Positions 39,027 through 47,779 of a stretch of DNA of 64,000 nt are shown one piece after another. The notes beneath the pieces are model-generated. The model was not told where the DNA came from. It did no database searches and was given only the letters and a program-made list of their open reading frames with translations. Each line of letters opens with the position of its first letter. Positions within the stretch are counted from its first letter, which is position 1. The stretch is from Micromonospora sp. NBRC 110009 (GTDB lineage Bacteria; Actinomycetota; Actinomycetes; Mycobacteriales; Micromonosporaceae), in contig NZ_CP130427.1 in assembly GCF_030518795.1 (NCBI RefSeq), positions 1,488,001-1,552,000 of the forward strand, written 5' to 3'. The translations under genes and the position numbers were made by a program.

Positions 39027-40381
39027 CAGCCCTTCGCGAGGCTCGTCTGCAGCCGGGCGGCGCGGGCCGCCCGGAGCTGGAAGATCGCCTTCACCAGGGC
39101 GGGCGCGGCGATGAAGATGACGATGAGCGCCTGGAGCACGGTGACCAGCTCCAGCGAGATCCCGGAGTACGACTGCATCCGGTTGCCACCGGCCTGGAGC
39201 GCGCCGAAGAGCAGCGCCGCCAGCAGCACGCCCCAGGGCTTCACCCGGCCGAGCAGCGCCACCAGGATGCCGTCGAAACCGATCTGCGCGATCACCAGCG
39301 GGGTGAGCGCGTTCGCGGTCGAGCCGAGCACCATCTGGCTACCGCCGAGGCCGGCCAGCAGCCCCGAGATCGCCATGACCAGCACGTACGTCTTGGTGAC
39401 GCTGATGCCGGCGGTCCGGGCGGCGTCCGGGTTCTCGCCGACCGCGCGGAACTCGAAGCCGAGCGTCGAGCGGTTCAGCAGCCAGGCGACGGCCCAGGTG
39501 GCCAGCACGGCGACCAGGATGCCGGCGTGCACCCGCAGGTTGTCGCCGAGCAGCCGGGGCAGCTGGGCGGAGGACTCGACCGGCTTGCTGATCGCGTCCG
39601 ACCGGTTCGGGTTCTGCACCCCGCTCTGGACGATGATCCAGGACAGGAAGTAGACCGCCACGTAATTGAGCATGATCGTGTTGATCACCTCGTGGGCGCC
39701 GGTGCGCGCCTTGAGGATGCCCGGGACGAAGCCCCAGAGCGCGCCGCCGGCCGCACCGGCGATCAGCGCGACCAGCAGGTGCACCCCCGGCGGCAGCGGC
39801 AGCGCGAAGCCGACGACGGCGGAGAGGATGACGCCGATGGTCGCCTGGCCCTGGGCGCCGATGTTGAACAGGCCGCCCCGGAAGGCGAGCGCCACCGCCA
39901 GGCCGGTGAAGACCAGTGGCGCGGTGTAGGTCAGCGTCTCCGAGATCGGGCTGAGCGCGGCGGTGAAGCCGGTCGCGTCCGGGTCGAAGATCGCGCCCTT
40001 GAACAGGTTCGCGTACGCCTCGCTGACCACCGACCAGCTGGAGTTGAGCGCGTCCGACGGCCGGGCGGTGATGTAGCTGTAGGTGGCCAGCACCTCCGGG
40101 TCGGAGACGATGATCAGCACCGCGCCGACCAGCATCGCCAGCAGCACCGCCAGCACGGTGACGGTGACCGTGTTGGCCGCCCAGAGGTTCTCCAGGAAGA
40201 GCCGGCCCAGCGAGGGGCGGGGTTCCGCGGGCGCGGGCTGCTTCGTCGCGGTGGCGGGGACCGCGCGCTCGGCGTCGCCGGCAGGCGCGGTCGGGGTCGC
40301 CCGCGCCTCGCTCCGCGCCTCCTGCGCCTCGGTCGCCGGCTCCTTGTCCGGGGATCCCGACACCGGGTTCGGGTTCGTCAT
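39023..40381 (-). CDS. Nucleoside ABC transporter permease (NupP/YufP-like)
   Basis: Second permease of the importer, 452 residues. A hydrophilic Ala/Pro/Thr-rich N-terminus (about 1-58) precedes about ten helices. [27 protein letters not shown] and [21 protein letters not shown] are family signatures. Its start codon overlaps the ATPase stop and its own stop overlaps the next permease start, so the three genes are translationally coupled. Confidence 0.93.
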   Translation of the reverse strand: MTNPNPVSGSPDKEPATEAQEARSEARATPTAPAGDAERAVPATATKQPAPAEPRPSLGRLFLENLWAANTVTVTVLAVLLAMLVGAVLIIVSDPEVLATYSYITARPSDALNSSWSVVSEAYANLFKGAIFDPDATGFTAALSPISETLTYTAPLVFTGLAVALAFRGGLFNIGAQGQATIGVILSAVVGFALPLPPGVHLLVALIAGAAGGALWGFVPGILKARTGAHEVINTIMLNYVAVYFLSWIIVQSGVQNPNRSDAISKPVESSAQLPRLLGDNLRVHAGILVAVLATWAVAWLLNRSTLGFEFRAVGENPDAARTAGISVTKTYVLVMAISGLLAGLGGSQMVLGSTANALTPLVIAQIGFDGILVALLGRVKPWGVLLAALLFGALQAGGNRMQSYSGISLELVTVLQALIVIFIAAPALVKAIFQLRAARAARLQTSLAKGW

Positions 40382-41970
40382 GCCTCGTCCTCGTTGCCAG
40401 GGCCCTCGGGGGCCGGGGCCGCCGCGCCGGGCGTACCGCTGGTGTCGTCGGCGGGGGTCGCGGTGTCCGGGGTGATGCCCGCCATCAGCAGGCCGATCTC
40501 CTCGCGCGGGGTGTCCGGCCCGACCACGCCGATGATCCGGCCGCGGTACATCACCGCGATCCGGTCGGCCAGGCCGATGACCTCGTCCAGCTCGCTGGAG
40601 ACCACCATGACGGCGGTGCCGATGTCCCGCTCGCGGATGACGCGGCTGTGGATGAACTCGATCGAGCCGACGTCCACGCCCCGGGTGGGCTGGGCGGCGA
40701 TGAAGAGCTTCAGCGGCCGGGACAGCTCCCGGGCCACGATGACCTTCTGCTGGTTGCCGCCGGAGAGGGTGCCCACGGCCGCGTCGGCCGAGGAGGTACG
40801 GACGTCGAACTGCTCGATCCGCTCCTTCGCCGACTTGGCGATGGCGTCCGGCTTGAGCGAGAGGCCCTTGCCGAAGGGCGGCCGGTCGTAGATGTCGAGC
40901 ACCAGGTTCTCCGCCACGGAGAACTCCTTGACCAGGCCGTCGACGCTGCGGTCCTCCGGCACGTAGCCGACGCCGGCGCGGAGCACCTTCTTGGTCGGCC
41001 AGCCGTGCACGGCCTCGCCGTCCAGGGTGACGGTGCCGGCGAGCGTCGGCCGCAGGCCCATGATCGCCTCGATCAGCTCGGTCTGCCCGTTGCCCTGCAC
41101 GCCCGCGATGCCGAGCACCTCACCCGCGTGCACGGTCAGGTCGACCCCGTCGACCGCGCGTACCTGCCGGTCGTCGTCGACGACCAGGCCGGCGACCTCG
41201 AGGATCGGCTTGCCGGGCGTGGCCGGCTTCTTGTCCACGGTCAGCCGGACGTTGCGGCCCACCATCAGCGCGGCCAGCTCGTCCCGGCTGGCGGTCGGCG
41301 AGGCGGTGCCGACGGTCTTCCCGCGCCGGATCACCGTGATCCGGTCGGCGATCGCCTTCACCTCGCCCAGCTTGTGGGTGATGAAGACGATGGACTTGCC
41401 GGCGGCCTTGAGCGACCGCATGACCGTGAGCAGTTCCTCGGTCTCCTGCGGGGTCAGCACGGCCGTCGGCTCGTCGAGGATCAGCAGGTCGACGTCGCGG
41501 GTGAGGGCCTTGACGATCTCCACCCGCTGCTGGATGCCGACCGGCAGGTCCTCGATCACCGCATCCGGGTCGACCCGGAGGTTGTACCGCTCGGAGACCT
41601 CGGCGACCTCCCGCCGGGCCCGCCGCCGGTCCAGGAAGCCGGTGAAGCTGCCCTTGACCTGCTCGGCGCCGAGCATGACGTTCTCGGCCACGGTGAAGAC
41701 CGGCACCAGCATGAAGTGCTGGTGCACCATGCCGATCCCGGCCGCGATGGCGTCCGACGGGCCCTTCAGCTTCAGCGGCCGGTCGTCGACCAGGATCTCG
41801 CCCTCGTCGGGCTGGTAGAGCCCGTAGAGCACGTTCATCAGGGTCGACTTGCCGGCGCCGTTCTCGCCGAGCAGGGCATGGATCTCTCCAGGCTCCACCG
41901 TCAGGTCGATGTGGTCGTTGGCGACCAGGTCACCGAAGCGCTTGGTGATGCCGCGCAGTTCGAGTCTCAG
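40378..41970 (-). CDS. Nucleoside ABC transporter ATPase with two ATP-binding domains; probable CTG start
   Basis: Sugar/nucleoside-type importer ATPase, 530 residues with tandem cassettes: Walker [12 protein letters not shown] near 41, Walker [18 protein letters not shown], second-half [16 protein letters not shown] and [32 protein letters not shown]. The first ATG/GTG (GTG at 41898) falls inside the first cassette and would drop its N-terminal strand. An in-frame CTG at 41970 begins exactly at family homology ([13 protein letters not shown]), with AGGAGG five bases upstream; no ATG, GTG or TTG occurs before the upstream TAG stop. Confidence 0.88.
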   Translation of the reverse strand: MRLELRGITKRFGDLVANDHIDLTVEPGEIHALLGENGAGKSTLMNVLYGLYQPDEGEILVDDRPLKLKGPSDAIAAGIGMVHQHFMLVPVFTVAENVMLGAEQVKGSFTGFLDRRRARREVAEVSERYNLRVDPDAVIEDLPVGIQQRVEIVKALTRDVDLLILDEPTAVLTPQETEELLTVMRSLKAAGKSIVFITHKLGEVKAIADRITVIRRGKTVGTASPTASRDELAALMVGRNVRLTVDKKPATPGKPILEVAGLVVDDDRQVRAVDGVDLTVHAGEVLGIAGVQGNGQTELIEAIMGLRPTLAGTVTLDGEAVHGWPTKKVLRAGVGYVPEDRSVDGLVKEFSVAENLVLDIYDRPPFGKGLSLKPDAIAKSAKERIEQFDVRTSSADAAVGTLSGGNQQKVIVARELSRPLKLFIAAQPTRGVDVGSIEFIHSRVIRERDIGTAVMVVSSELDEVIGLADRIAVMYRGRIIGVVGPDTPREEIGLLMAGITPDTATPADDTSGTPGAAAPAPEGPGNEDEA

Positions 41971-42181
41971 CGCAACCTCCTGGAGTGCGAGCGATGGTGC
42001 AGCCTAGCGGCTGACCAGCGGCCACCGCGCCGGGCGGGGGTCAGGTGGGGGGGATGAAGGTGGACCGGCCGCCCCGGCTCCGCAGGGGTGTTTTCCCCAC
42101 GTACGCCGAGGCGGCCGGATCGTCATTCCTGGTGCCCGCCGGCCCCCGCTCATGATCCCATCGCGGCGGCCGGCGGATCGG

Positions 42182-43270
42182 TCACTTGGTCGGCTGGGCC
42201 TTCGAGGTGACCGTGATGGTGCCGGCGGCGATGTCCGCCTTGATCTTGTCGACCTCGGCCTTCAGGTCCGCCGGGACCTTGCTGTCGAAGTCGTGGTACG
42301 GGGCGATCGAGACGCCGTTGTTGGCCAGGGTGCCGACGAAGCCCGGCTTGGCCTGGAGCTTCTCGCCACCGGCGGCCTTGAGCACGGCCTCCTTGACGGC
42401 GTCCGGGATGTTCTTGACGACGGTGGTCACCAGCGCCGGGCAGTTCGGGGTGCTCTCGCAACCGTCGACGTCCACCCAGATCACCGAGTACTTGCCACCG
42501 GAGGCCTGGGCGGCGGCGGTGGTGCCGAGGCCGGAGCCACCGGCGACCGGCATGATGATGTCCGCGCCCTGGGCGACCAGCGCGTCGGAGACCTTCTTGC
42601 CCTCGTCCTGCTTGACGAAGTCGTTGGTGAAGGAGCCCTTCTGGGTCGCCTTGTCCCAGCCGAGGACCTGGACGTTCTTGCCCTTGGCCTTGTTGTAGTA
42701 CGCGACGCCGTCAGCGAAGCCGTCCATGAAGATGGTCACCGGCGGGATCGGCAGGCCGCCGTAGGTGCCGACCTTGCCGGTCTTGCTCATCCCGGCGGCC
42801 AGGTAGCCGGCCTGGAAGGCGGCCTGGGCGGTGTCGAACTGCATCGGGTAGATGTTGTCCAGGCCCGGGTTCGAGTCGACGATCGCGAACTGCTGGTTCG
42901 GGTTCGCCTGCGCGGCCTTCTTGGTGGCGTCGGACATCAGGCCACCGACGGCCAGGATGAAGTCGCACTTCTGGTTGACGAACCCGGTCAGGTTGACCTC
43001 GTAGTCCGCCTCGGCCTTCGACTGGACGTTCTTGATGTCGATGTTGTCGTTCTCCTTCTTCGCCTCCTGCAGGCCCTTCCAGGCCGAGGTGTTGAAGGAC
43101 TTGTCATCGATGCCGCCGACGTCGGTCACCATGCAGGCGCTGAACTTCTTGGCGCCGTTGCCACCGGCGTTGTTGTCGTCCTTGGGGGCCTCACCACACG
43201 CGGCGGCACCCAGCACGAGGCCACCCGCCACGATGGCGGAGGCGAACCGCATCCCACGCAGAGCGCGCAA
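42182..43270 (-). CDS. BMP-family nucleoside-binding lipoprotein
   Basis: Extracellular solute-binding lipoprotein of the nucleoside importer, 362 residues. A signal peptide ends in the lipobox LGAAAC near residue 25. ACMVTDVGGIDDKSFNTSAWKG and FAIVDSNPGLDNIYPM, QAAFQAGYLAAGMSKTGKVG and ADIIMPVAGGSG are BMP (PnrA/Med) signatures. The TTG at 43270 is chosen because AAGGAG precedes it by five bases. First gene of the operon; the gap to the ATPase (41971-42181) has GC-rich inverted sequence but no clear terminator. Confidence 0.92.
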   Translation of the reverse strand: MRALRGMRFASAIVAGGLVLGAAACGEAPKDDNNAGGNGAKKFSACMVTDVGGIDDKSFNTSAWKGLQEAKKENDNIDIKNVQSKAEADYEVNLTGFVNQKCDFILAVGGLMSDATKKAAQANPNQQFAIVDSNPGLDNIYPMQFDTAQAAFQAGYLAAGMSKTGKVGTYGGLPIPPVTIFMDGFADGVAYYNKAKGKNVQVLGWDKATQKGSFTNDFVKQDEGKKVSDALVAQGADIIMPVAGGSGLGTTAAAQASGGKYSVIWVDVDGCESTPNCPALVTTVVKNIPDAVKEAVLKAAGGEKLQAKPGFVGTLANNGVSIAPYHDFDSKVPADLKAEVDKIKADIAAGTITVTSKAQPTK

Positions 43271-43391
43271 GACGTCTCCTTCCCATTGCACACCGCGCGT
43301 GCGCGGTGGCAGCCCTTTCGCCGGCCTGCGGTGTGCCGCCGGCGTCCCACGTTACGGACGGGAGCGTACGCCCGCGCCCACCCACCGGCCG

Positions 43392-43434
43392 ACAATCGTG
43401 CACGACTGTTGAGCGGTCGTTACCCCTACGTAAC
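43392..43434. promoter_or_regulatory. Palindromes in the nucleoside-operon promoter region
   Basis: TCGTGCACGA (43396-43405) is a perfect 10-base palindrome extended by ACA/TGT on each side with one mismatch. A second dyad GTTAC-N6-GTAAC lies at 43419-43434. Both are about 120-165 bases upstream of the BMP lipoprotein start. They are candidate operators for the nucleoside regulon; no regulator gene is adjacent. Confidence 0.4.
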
Positions 43435-43528
43435 CCTTGGGTGGGGCAGATCACTTCTCGTGCCGACCACGCTCCGGAGAGGTGTCGCGGATGTCCGTTT
43501 CCCGCAGCGTTCTCCGCTCCTGGCGGGC

Positions 43529-43870
43529 CTACCGCCAGAAGACCGCCACGGCCGCGTTGACCAGGGTCAACCCAATTATGGCGAGGAAGTGGCCGCGGTT
43601 CACGGACTCCCGCTTACGCGAGAAGAAGACCATGACGAAGATCAGCAGCGCGAGCACCAACTTGGTAACAAGTTTTGCCGGCGCCGGCTCGTCCCCGTCG
43701 CGCAGCGGCGCGGCCAGACCGAGACCGGTCAGCAGCCCGATCACCGAGCCCCAGAGCATGGCCGCGTTGATCCGCAGCCGGCCGCTGACGTACTGGGCGA
43801 TCGAGCCACCGAGCAGCATCGCGAAACCGATCAGGTGGACGTAGAGAAGTACCAGCCGGAGAGCTTCCAT
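43529..43870 (-). CDS. Small four-helix membrane protein
   Basis: A 113-residue hydrophobic protein with about four transmembrane helices (about 3-22, 38-55, 66-85, 92-111). No family function is recognised. LYVHLIGFAMLLGGSIAQY resembles haem-copper or DUF2214-like small membrane proteins, but this is weak. The ATG at 43870 follows GGGGAGG nine bases upstream. It lies between the BMP operon promoter region and the TetR-controlled membrane protein gene. Confidence 0.7.
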   Translation of the reverse strand: MEALRLVLLYVHLIGFAMLLGGSIAQYVSGRLRINAAMLWGSVIGLLTGLGLAAPLRDGDEPAPAKLVTKLVLALLIFVMVFFSRKRESVNRGHFLAIIGLTLVNAAVAVFWR

Positions 43871-43927
43871 GCCGGCCATCCTCCCCTATCCACGACGATT
43901 TGTAGTAGACCGGCCGCCGAGCCGTGG

Positions 43928-44935
43928 TCACACCGTGACCTTGGCCCGGCGCCCCCGCTCCGGGGCCGGCTCGGCGTCGCCGCCTGACCGGAATCGACCC
44001 GCCAGCACCAGAGCCAGGCCGACCACCGCGTAGCCGGCCAGCACGGCGAGGGCACGGGCCCCGCCGGCCCCGTCGAAGAACGCCGCCGAGCGGAGCAGGG
44101 TGCCGCCGGCGCCGACCGGCAGGAACTGTCCGAGCGTTCCCCACGGCTGGGGCAGCAGCTCGGGCGCGGCGCTGACCGCGGAGAGCGGGTTGCCGACCAG
44201 GAAGACCAGCAGCGCGCCGAGGCCGACGCCGGGACCGCCGAGGAGCGCCCCGAGACCGGCCACGGTGCTCGCGGCGGCCAGCGCGAACAGCCCGATCGCA
44301 CCCGCCTCGAGCCAGCCGGAGCCGGTCAGGACGCCGAGCCAGCCGTGCAGCACCGCGGCCCCGACCAGGCCGGCCAGGACGCCGTACCCGAGCAGCCCCA
44401 GCAGCCGGGCGCCCCGGCGGGCGACCAGGAGGACGAGCAGCGCCCCGGCCAGCATGCTGGTCAGCGCGAGCGGCAGGAAGCCGGCGGCGAAGCCGGCGCC
44501 GCGGGGGTCGTCCGGGTCGGCCGGGACGGCCGCCACGACCGGCACCGGGCGGTCGCCGGAGAGCTCGGCCGACGCCTCGGTGAGCAGCGCGGCGACCGTC
44601 GGGCTGGCCGCCGGGGCGGTGTGCAGGGCGACCCCGTCCGGGCCGACGACGAAGGCGGCGTACACCTCCCGGTCGCGCAGCGCCCGGTCGGCCGCCGCGC
44701 CGTCGGGGAGCGTGGTCACCGCGAAGGCGCCCGGCCGGGCGGCGGCGAGCCGGCCGGCGAGTTCGGCCGCCGCCGGCGCGGGCCCGGCGACGGCGACCGG
44801 CAGGTCGCGGGGCGCGAGGTGGGCGGCCGGCGCCGCGAACAGGGGTACGAGCAGCGCCTGCACCCCGACCGCGAGAGCGGCCAGCAGGACGGCGAGCAGC
44901 CAGGGGGACCGGACCCTGGACGACGGACCGGGCAT
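43928..44935 (-). CDS. ABC-2/YhgE-like membrane protein
   Basis: A 335-residue membrane protein: an N-terminal helix (about 12-33), an extracytoplasmic domain (about 35-155) and five or six C-terminal helices (about 155-315). The layout resembles YhgE/Pip or ABC-2 permease-type exporters, without an ATPase nearby. A strong AGGAGG lies before the ATG. The TetR gene is divergent with two GAACGTTC palindromes between, so it is probably TetR-repressed. Substrate unknown. Confidence 0.75.
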   Translation of the reverse strand: MPGPSSRVRSPWLLAVLLAALAVGVQALLVPLFAAPAAHLAPRDLPVAVAGPAPAAAELAGRLAAARPGAFAVTTLPDGAAADRALRDREVYAAFVVGPDGVALHTAPAASPTVAALLTEASAELSGDRPVPVVAAVPADPDDPRGAGFAAGFLPLALTSMLAGALLVLLVARRGARLLGLLGYGVLAGLVGAAVLHGWLGVLTGSGWLEAGAIGLFALAAASTVAGLGALLGGPGVGLGALLVFLVGNPLSAVSAAPELLPQPWGTLGQFLPVGAGGTLLRSAAFFDGAGGARALAVLAGYAVVGLALVLAGRFRSGGDAEPAPERGRRAKVTV

Positions 44936-44951
44936 CTTCGCCTCCTAAAAC

Positions 44952-45015
44952 GAACGTTCATTCTCTTGATTTGAGACTGCGCCGCCAGCCGTCGCCAGTC
45001 AAGAACGAACGTTCG
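44952..45015. promoter_or_regulatory. Paired GAACGTTC palindromes, TetR operator
   Basis: GAACGTTC occurs at 44952-44959 and again at 45007-45014 (there as CGAACGTTCG), centres 55 bases apart. The first lies just before the ribosome binding site of the membrane protein gene; the second lies in the spacer of the tetR promoter, whose TACACT -10 box (45019-45024) ends seven bases before the GTG start. One regulator could repress both genes. Confidence 0.7.
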
Positions 45016-45031
45016 CTTTACACTGTGGGTC

Positions 45032-45631
45032 GTGCCACGCGTATCGGACGAACACCTCGCGGCCCGCCGTCGGCAGATCCTCGAGGCGGCCCGCCGCTGC
45101 TTCCTGCGCGAGGGCTTCCACAACACCTCGATGCAGGACGTGATCGCCGAGGCCGGGCTCTCGGTCGGCGCCGTCTACCGCTACTTCCCGAGCAAGAACG
45201 ACCTGATCACCTCGATCGCCCAGTCGGTGATCGGCGGGGCCGACGACGTCTTCGCCGGGCTGGCCCGGCACGAGCCGCCGCTGCCCCTGACCGAGGTGCT
45301 GGAGCGGGCGCTGGCCTTCGTCGACTCCCAGATCGGCCCGGAGGGCATGCTGCCGCTCGCCATCCAGGTGTGGAGCGAGGCCCAGCGGGACCCGACCCTC
45401 GCCGAGTTCGTCAAGGACACGTACACCGGCTTCCGCAACCACTTCGCGACGCTGGCCCGGCGGGCGGTGGCGGCCGGAGAGCTGCCGTCCGACGCCGACC
45501 CGGAGGCGGTCGGCGCCGCCCTCTTCGCCCTCGTCCCCGGCTACTTCATGCAGCGCATCCTCACCGGACGCCCAGACCGGCACACCTACCTCTCGGGCGT
45601 CCGCACCCTCCTCACCCACCCCGCTCCCTGA
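45032..45631 (+). CDS. TetR/AcrR-family transcriptional regulator
   Basis: A 199-residue TetR repressor. The DNA-binding domain is residues 10-55: RRRQILEAARRCFLREGFHNTSMQDVIAEAGLSVGAVYRYFPSK is classical. The C-terminal helical ligand domain resembles BetI/TetR_C_6 types. GTG start, no ribosome binding site, -10 box seven bases upstream. Divergent from the membrane exporter-like gene, its likely target. Confidence 0.92.
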   Translation: MPRVSDEHLAARRRQILEAARRCFLREGFHNTSMQDVIAEAGLSVGAVYRYFPSKNDLITSIAQSVIGGADDVFAGLARHEPPLPLTEVLERALAFVDSQIGPEGMLPLAIQVWSEAQRDPTLAEFVKDTYTGFRNHFATLARRAVAAGELPSDADPEAVGAALFALVPGYFMQRILTGRPDRHTYLSGVRTLLTHPAP

Positions 45632-45635
45632 GCCC

Positions 45636-45708
45636 CGCGATCTTGCAGTTCGGGCCCCGACGAAGGGCACGAAAGCCGCAGAGCGCGGGCCGAAACTGCA
45701 AGATCGCG
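45636..45708. terminator. Long inverted repeat between tetR and GH13 gene
   Basis: Arms CGCGATCTTGCAGTT (45636-45650) and AACTGCAAGATCGCG (45694-45708) are perfect complements around 43 bases that are themselves partly self-complementary (CGGGCCC with GGGCCG). It lies between two convergent genes and can terminate both. Its non-GC-only sequence suggests a dispersed repeat rather than a simple terminator. Confidence 0.65.
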
Positions 45709-45719
45709 AGGGACCGGGG

Positions 45720-47639
45720 TCAGGCCAGGCGCCAGACCTGGAAGGTGGGGCCGTCGGCCGGCAGGGTGATCGCGCCGTCGGCGTCCGGGCGCAGCGCGGG
45801 GGCTCCGCCGTAGACGTTCTCCGCGGCGGGCAGGCCGGGCAGGCGGACCGGGGTGCCGGCCGCGCGGCGGGCCAGCACCAGCACCGTGCCGGTGGGCGCC
45901 TCGCGGAGGAAGACCAGCGTGTCGGCGTCGGCGTGCACCCAGCGCAGGCCGCCGTGCCGCAGCGCCGGCTCGCCACGCCGCAGCGCCAGCAGCGACCGGT
46001 ACGCGTCGAACGTGCGCCGGTCCCAGCGCTCCGGCCGGTGCCACGGCATCGGGGTACGCGAGCCCTCACCGTTGGTGCCGGTCAGCCCCAGCTCGTCCCC
46101 GGCGAAGATCACCGGGGTGCCCGGCATGGTGGCGAGCAGGCCGGCGGCCACCTCCTGCCGGGCCGCGTCGCCGACCACGGTCCGGATCCGGGCCGAGTCG
46201 TGCGACCCGAGCAGCTGCCACGAGTGCACGTACGAGCGCCAGGAGATCAGCGACCGGTAGGCGTTCATGGTGGCCAGCACGCCGCCCGCGTCCCGCCGCC
46301 GGACCCCGCCGGGGGTGCCGAGGAAGTTCGGCACCGGGTCGTCACCGACGCGCAGCCAGGACCAGACCGGGTCGGTGAAGCCGACGTAGTTCATGGTGCC
46401 GTGCCAGCCGTCCCGGTCCAGGTCGCCGGTGTGGTCGTGGCCGTGCTCGGCCAGCAGCAGCCCGTCGGTCCGGGTGTCGGCGACCACCTCGCGCAGCAGC
46501 CGCGCCACCTCGTGGGTGTACGCGTCGGCGCCCCGCCGGCCGGTCATGTTCGCCACGTCCACCCGCCAGCCGTCCAGTCCGTACGGCGGGCGCAGCCAGC
46601 GGCGCAGCAACGAGTCCTCGGCCGTGGCGAAGCGTCGGCGCAGCTCGGCGCTGCCCCAGTTGAGCTTCGGCAGCGACTTGACCCCGTTCCAGGACTCGTA
46701 CGACGGCTCCAGGTCGCAGCGCGGCGTCAGACCGGCCTTCATTCGGTCCGGAGCGCCGCCAAGCGGCGCGGAGGCCGAATTATGGCCGCCAGCCGAGCCG
46801 GAGTTGTCGCAGCCGCCGGCCAGGTCGAAGTAGTACAGCTCCCGCTCCGGCGCGCGCACGTCGGAGGCGGCGGCGGTGAACCACTGGTGGGCGTCGCCGG
46901 TGTGGTTGCTGGTGATGTCGCCGAGCAGCCGCCAGCCCCGGGCGTGCACCGCGTCGGCCAGCCGGGCCAGTGCGGCGTCCCCGCCGAGCAGCGGGTCCAC
47001 CGTGTCGAAGCTGGCCGCGTCGTAGCGGTGGTTGGAGCGGGCCGGGAAGATCGGGGTGAGGTAGACGGTGTTGACGCCGAGCCGCTCCAGGTGGTCCAGG
47101 TGCTCCGTGACGCCGTCCAGGTCGCCGCCGTAGAACTGGCGCGGGGTCTCCGGGCCGCGCCCGATCACCGGGGTGTCCCAGTCGCACGGGATGGCCCAGT
47201 CCGGCGCGGTCCGGCCGTCGGCGGCGGCCGAGCGGGCGAAGCGGTCCGGGAAGATCTGGTAGATCAGCGCGTCCCGGGCCCAGGCCGGTGGCGGCGCGTA
47301 GCTGACCAGCTTGAAGTCGCCATGATCAGGTACGTCGTGGTCGACCAGGCCGGCGCCGTTCAGCCAGCGGTAGCCCCGCCCGCCGTCGAGCAGGAAGCGG
47401 TAGTTGCTGACCGGGTTGCGGACCTCGACGTCGGCCCGCCACCACACGTCACCGTTCTCGGTGCGGTCGACCACGGCCTCGGCGAACCGGGGCTCGCCGT
47501 CGCCGGTGGTCCGCACGTGCACCTGGCGCACGTCCGCGCCGGCCGGGACCCGGACGAAGACCGGGACGGTCTGCCCGAGCGCGGGCTCCTGCTCGGGCAC
47601 GTAGGTGGCGGATCCGTCGTGGTGCGGCTGCAGAGACAT
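45720..47639 (-). CDS. GH13 alpha-glucan hydrolase (neopullulanase/cyclomaltodextrinase-like)
   Basis: Glycoside hydrolase family 13, 639 residues. An N-terminal starch-binding-like beta domain (about 1-115) precedes the barrel. DALIYQIFPDRFARS, DGWRVDVAN (nucleophile Asp), LLLAEHGHD (acid/base Glu) and LLGSHDSARIRT (third Asp) are intact. No signal peptide, so it acts on imported maltodextrins. It follows malG by 140 bases with a hairpin between. An insert of about 35 residues before ESWNGVKSLPKLNWG corresponds in part to a palindromic DNA element (46734-46787), which the reading frame passes through. Confidence 0.9.
   Translation of the reverse strand: MSLQPHHDGSATYVPEQEPALGQTVPVFVRVPAGADVRQVHVRTTGDGEPRFAEAVVDRTENGDVWWRADVEVRNPVSNYRFLLDGGRGYRWLNGAGLVDHDVPDHGDFKLVSYAPPPAWARDALIYQIFPDRFARSAAADGRTAPDWAIPCDWDTPVIGRGPETPRQFYGGDLDGVTEHLDHLERLGVNTVYLTPIFPARSNHRYDAASFDTVDPLLGGDAALARLADAVHARGWRLLGDITSNHTGDAHQWFTAAASDVRAPERELYYFDLAGGCDNSGSAGGHNSASAPLGGAPDRMKAGLTPRCDLEPSYESWNGVKSLPKLNWGSAELRRRFATAEDSLLRRWLRPPYGLDGWRVDVANMTGRRGADAYTHEVARLLREVVADTRTDGLLLAEHGHDHTGDLDRDGWHGTMNYVGFTDPVWSWLRVGDDPVPNFLGTPGGVRRRDAGGVLATMNAYRSLISWRSYVHSWQLLGSHDSARIRTVVGDAARQEVAAGLLATMPGTPVIFAGDELGLTGTNGEGSRTPMPWHRPERWDRRTFDAYRSLLALRRGEPALRHGGLRWVHADADTLVFLREAPTGTVLVLARRAAGTPVRLPGLPAAENVYGGAPALRPDADGAITLPADGPTFQVWRLA
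46734..46787. repeat. Palindromic element inserted in frame within the GH13 gene
   Basis: Arms 46734-46760 and 46763-46787 are imperfect inverted repeats of about 26 bases around a two-base centre (core GCGCCGC-CAA-GCGGCGC). Both arms carry ATTCGG and GGCC blocks. It encodes the odd segment HNSASAPLGGAPDRMKAG on the minus strand, which is lower in GC than the flanks and absent from GH13 family patterns. It looks like a small REP/RPE-type element that landed in a gene without breaking it. Confidence 0.6.
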
Positions 47640-47682
47640 GAGGCTGCCTTTCGCGTCGTTCTCGACAGGAGAGGGGCGGGCA

Positions 47683-47714
47683 ACCGCCGCGGTCGGTCAC
47701 CCGACCGCGGCGGT
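47683..47714 (-). terminator. 14-bp hairpin between malG and GH13 gene
   Basis: Arms ACCGCCGCGGTCGG (47683-47696) and CCGACCGCGGCGGT (47701-47714) with the loop TCAC form a perfect stem. It probably ends or attenuates transcription of malEFG before the GH13 gene. Confidence 0.75.
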
Positions 47715-47779
47715 CCGCCCGGAAACCGCTCCGGTGTACGCCGACACGACGCCCTTGCCGCAGCGTGAGCCGAGGAGGC

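Noticed and set aside
35889..39653. A 1254-codon plus-strand open frame over deoA, cdd and permease genes
   Set aside because: It crosses three well-supported reverse-strand genes and an intergenic hairpin; composition is that of a shadow frame.
41971..42181. A terminator between the BMP lipoprotein and ATPase genes
   Set aside because: Several GC-rich inverted segments exist but none is long or clean enough to call, and the two genes should be coexpressed.
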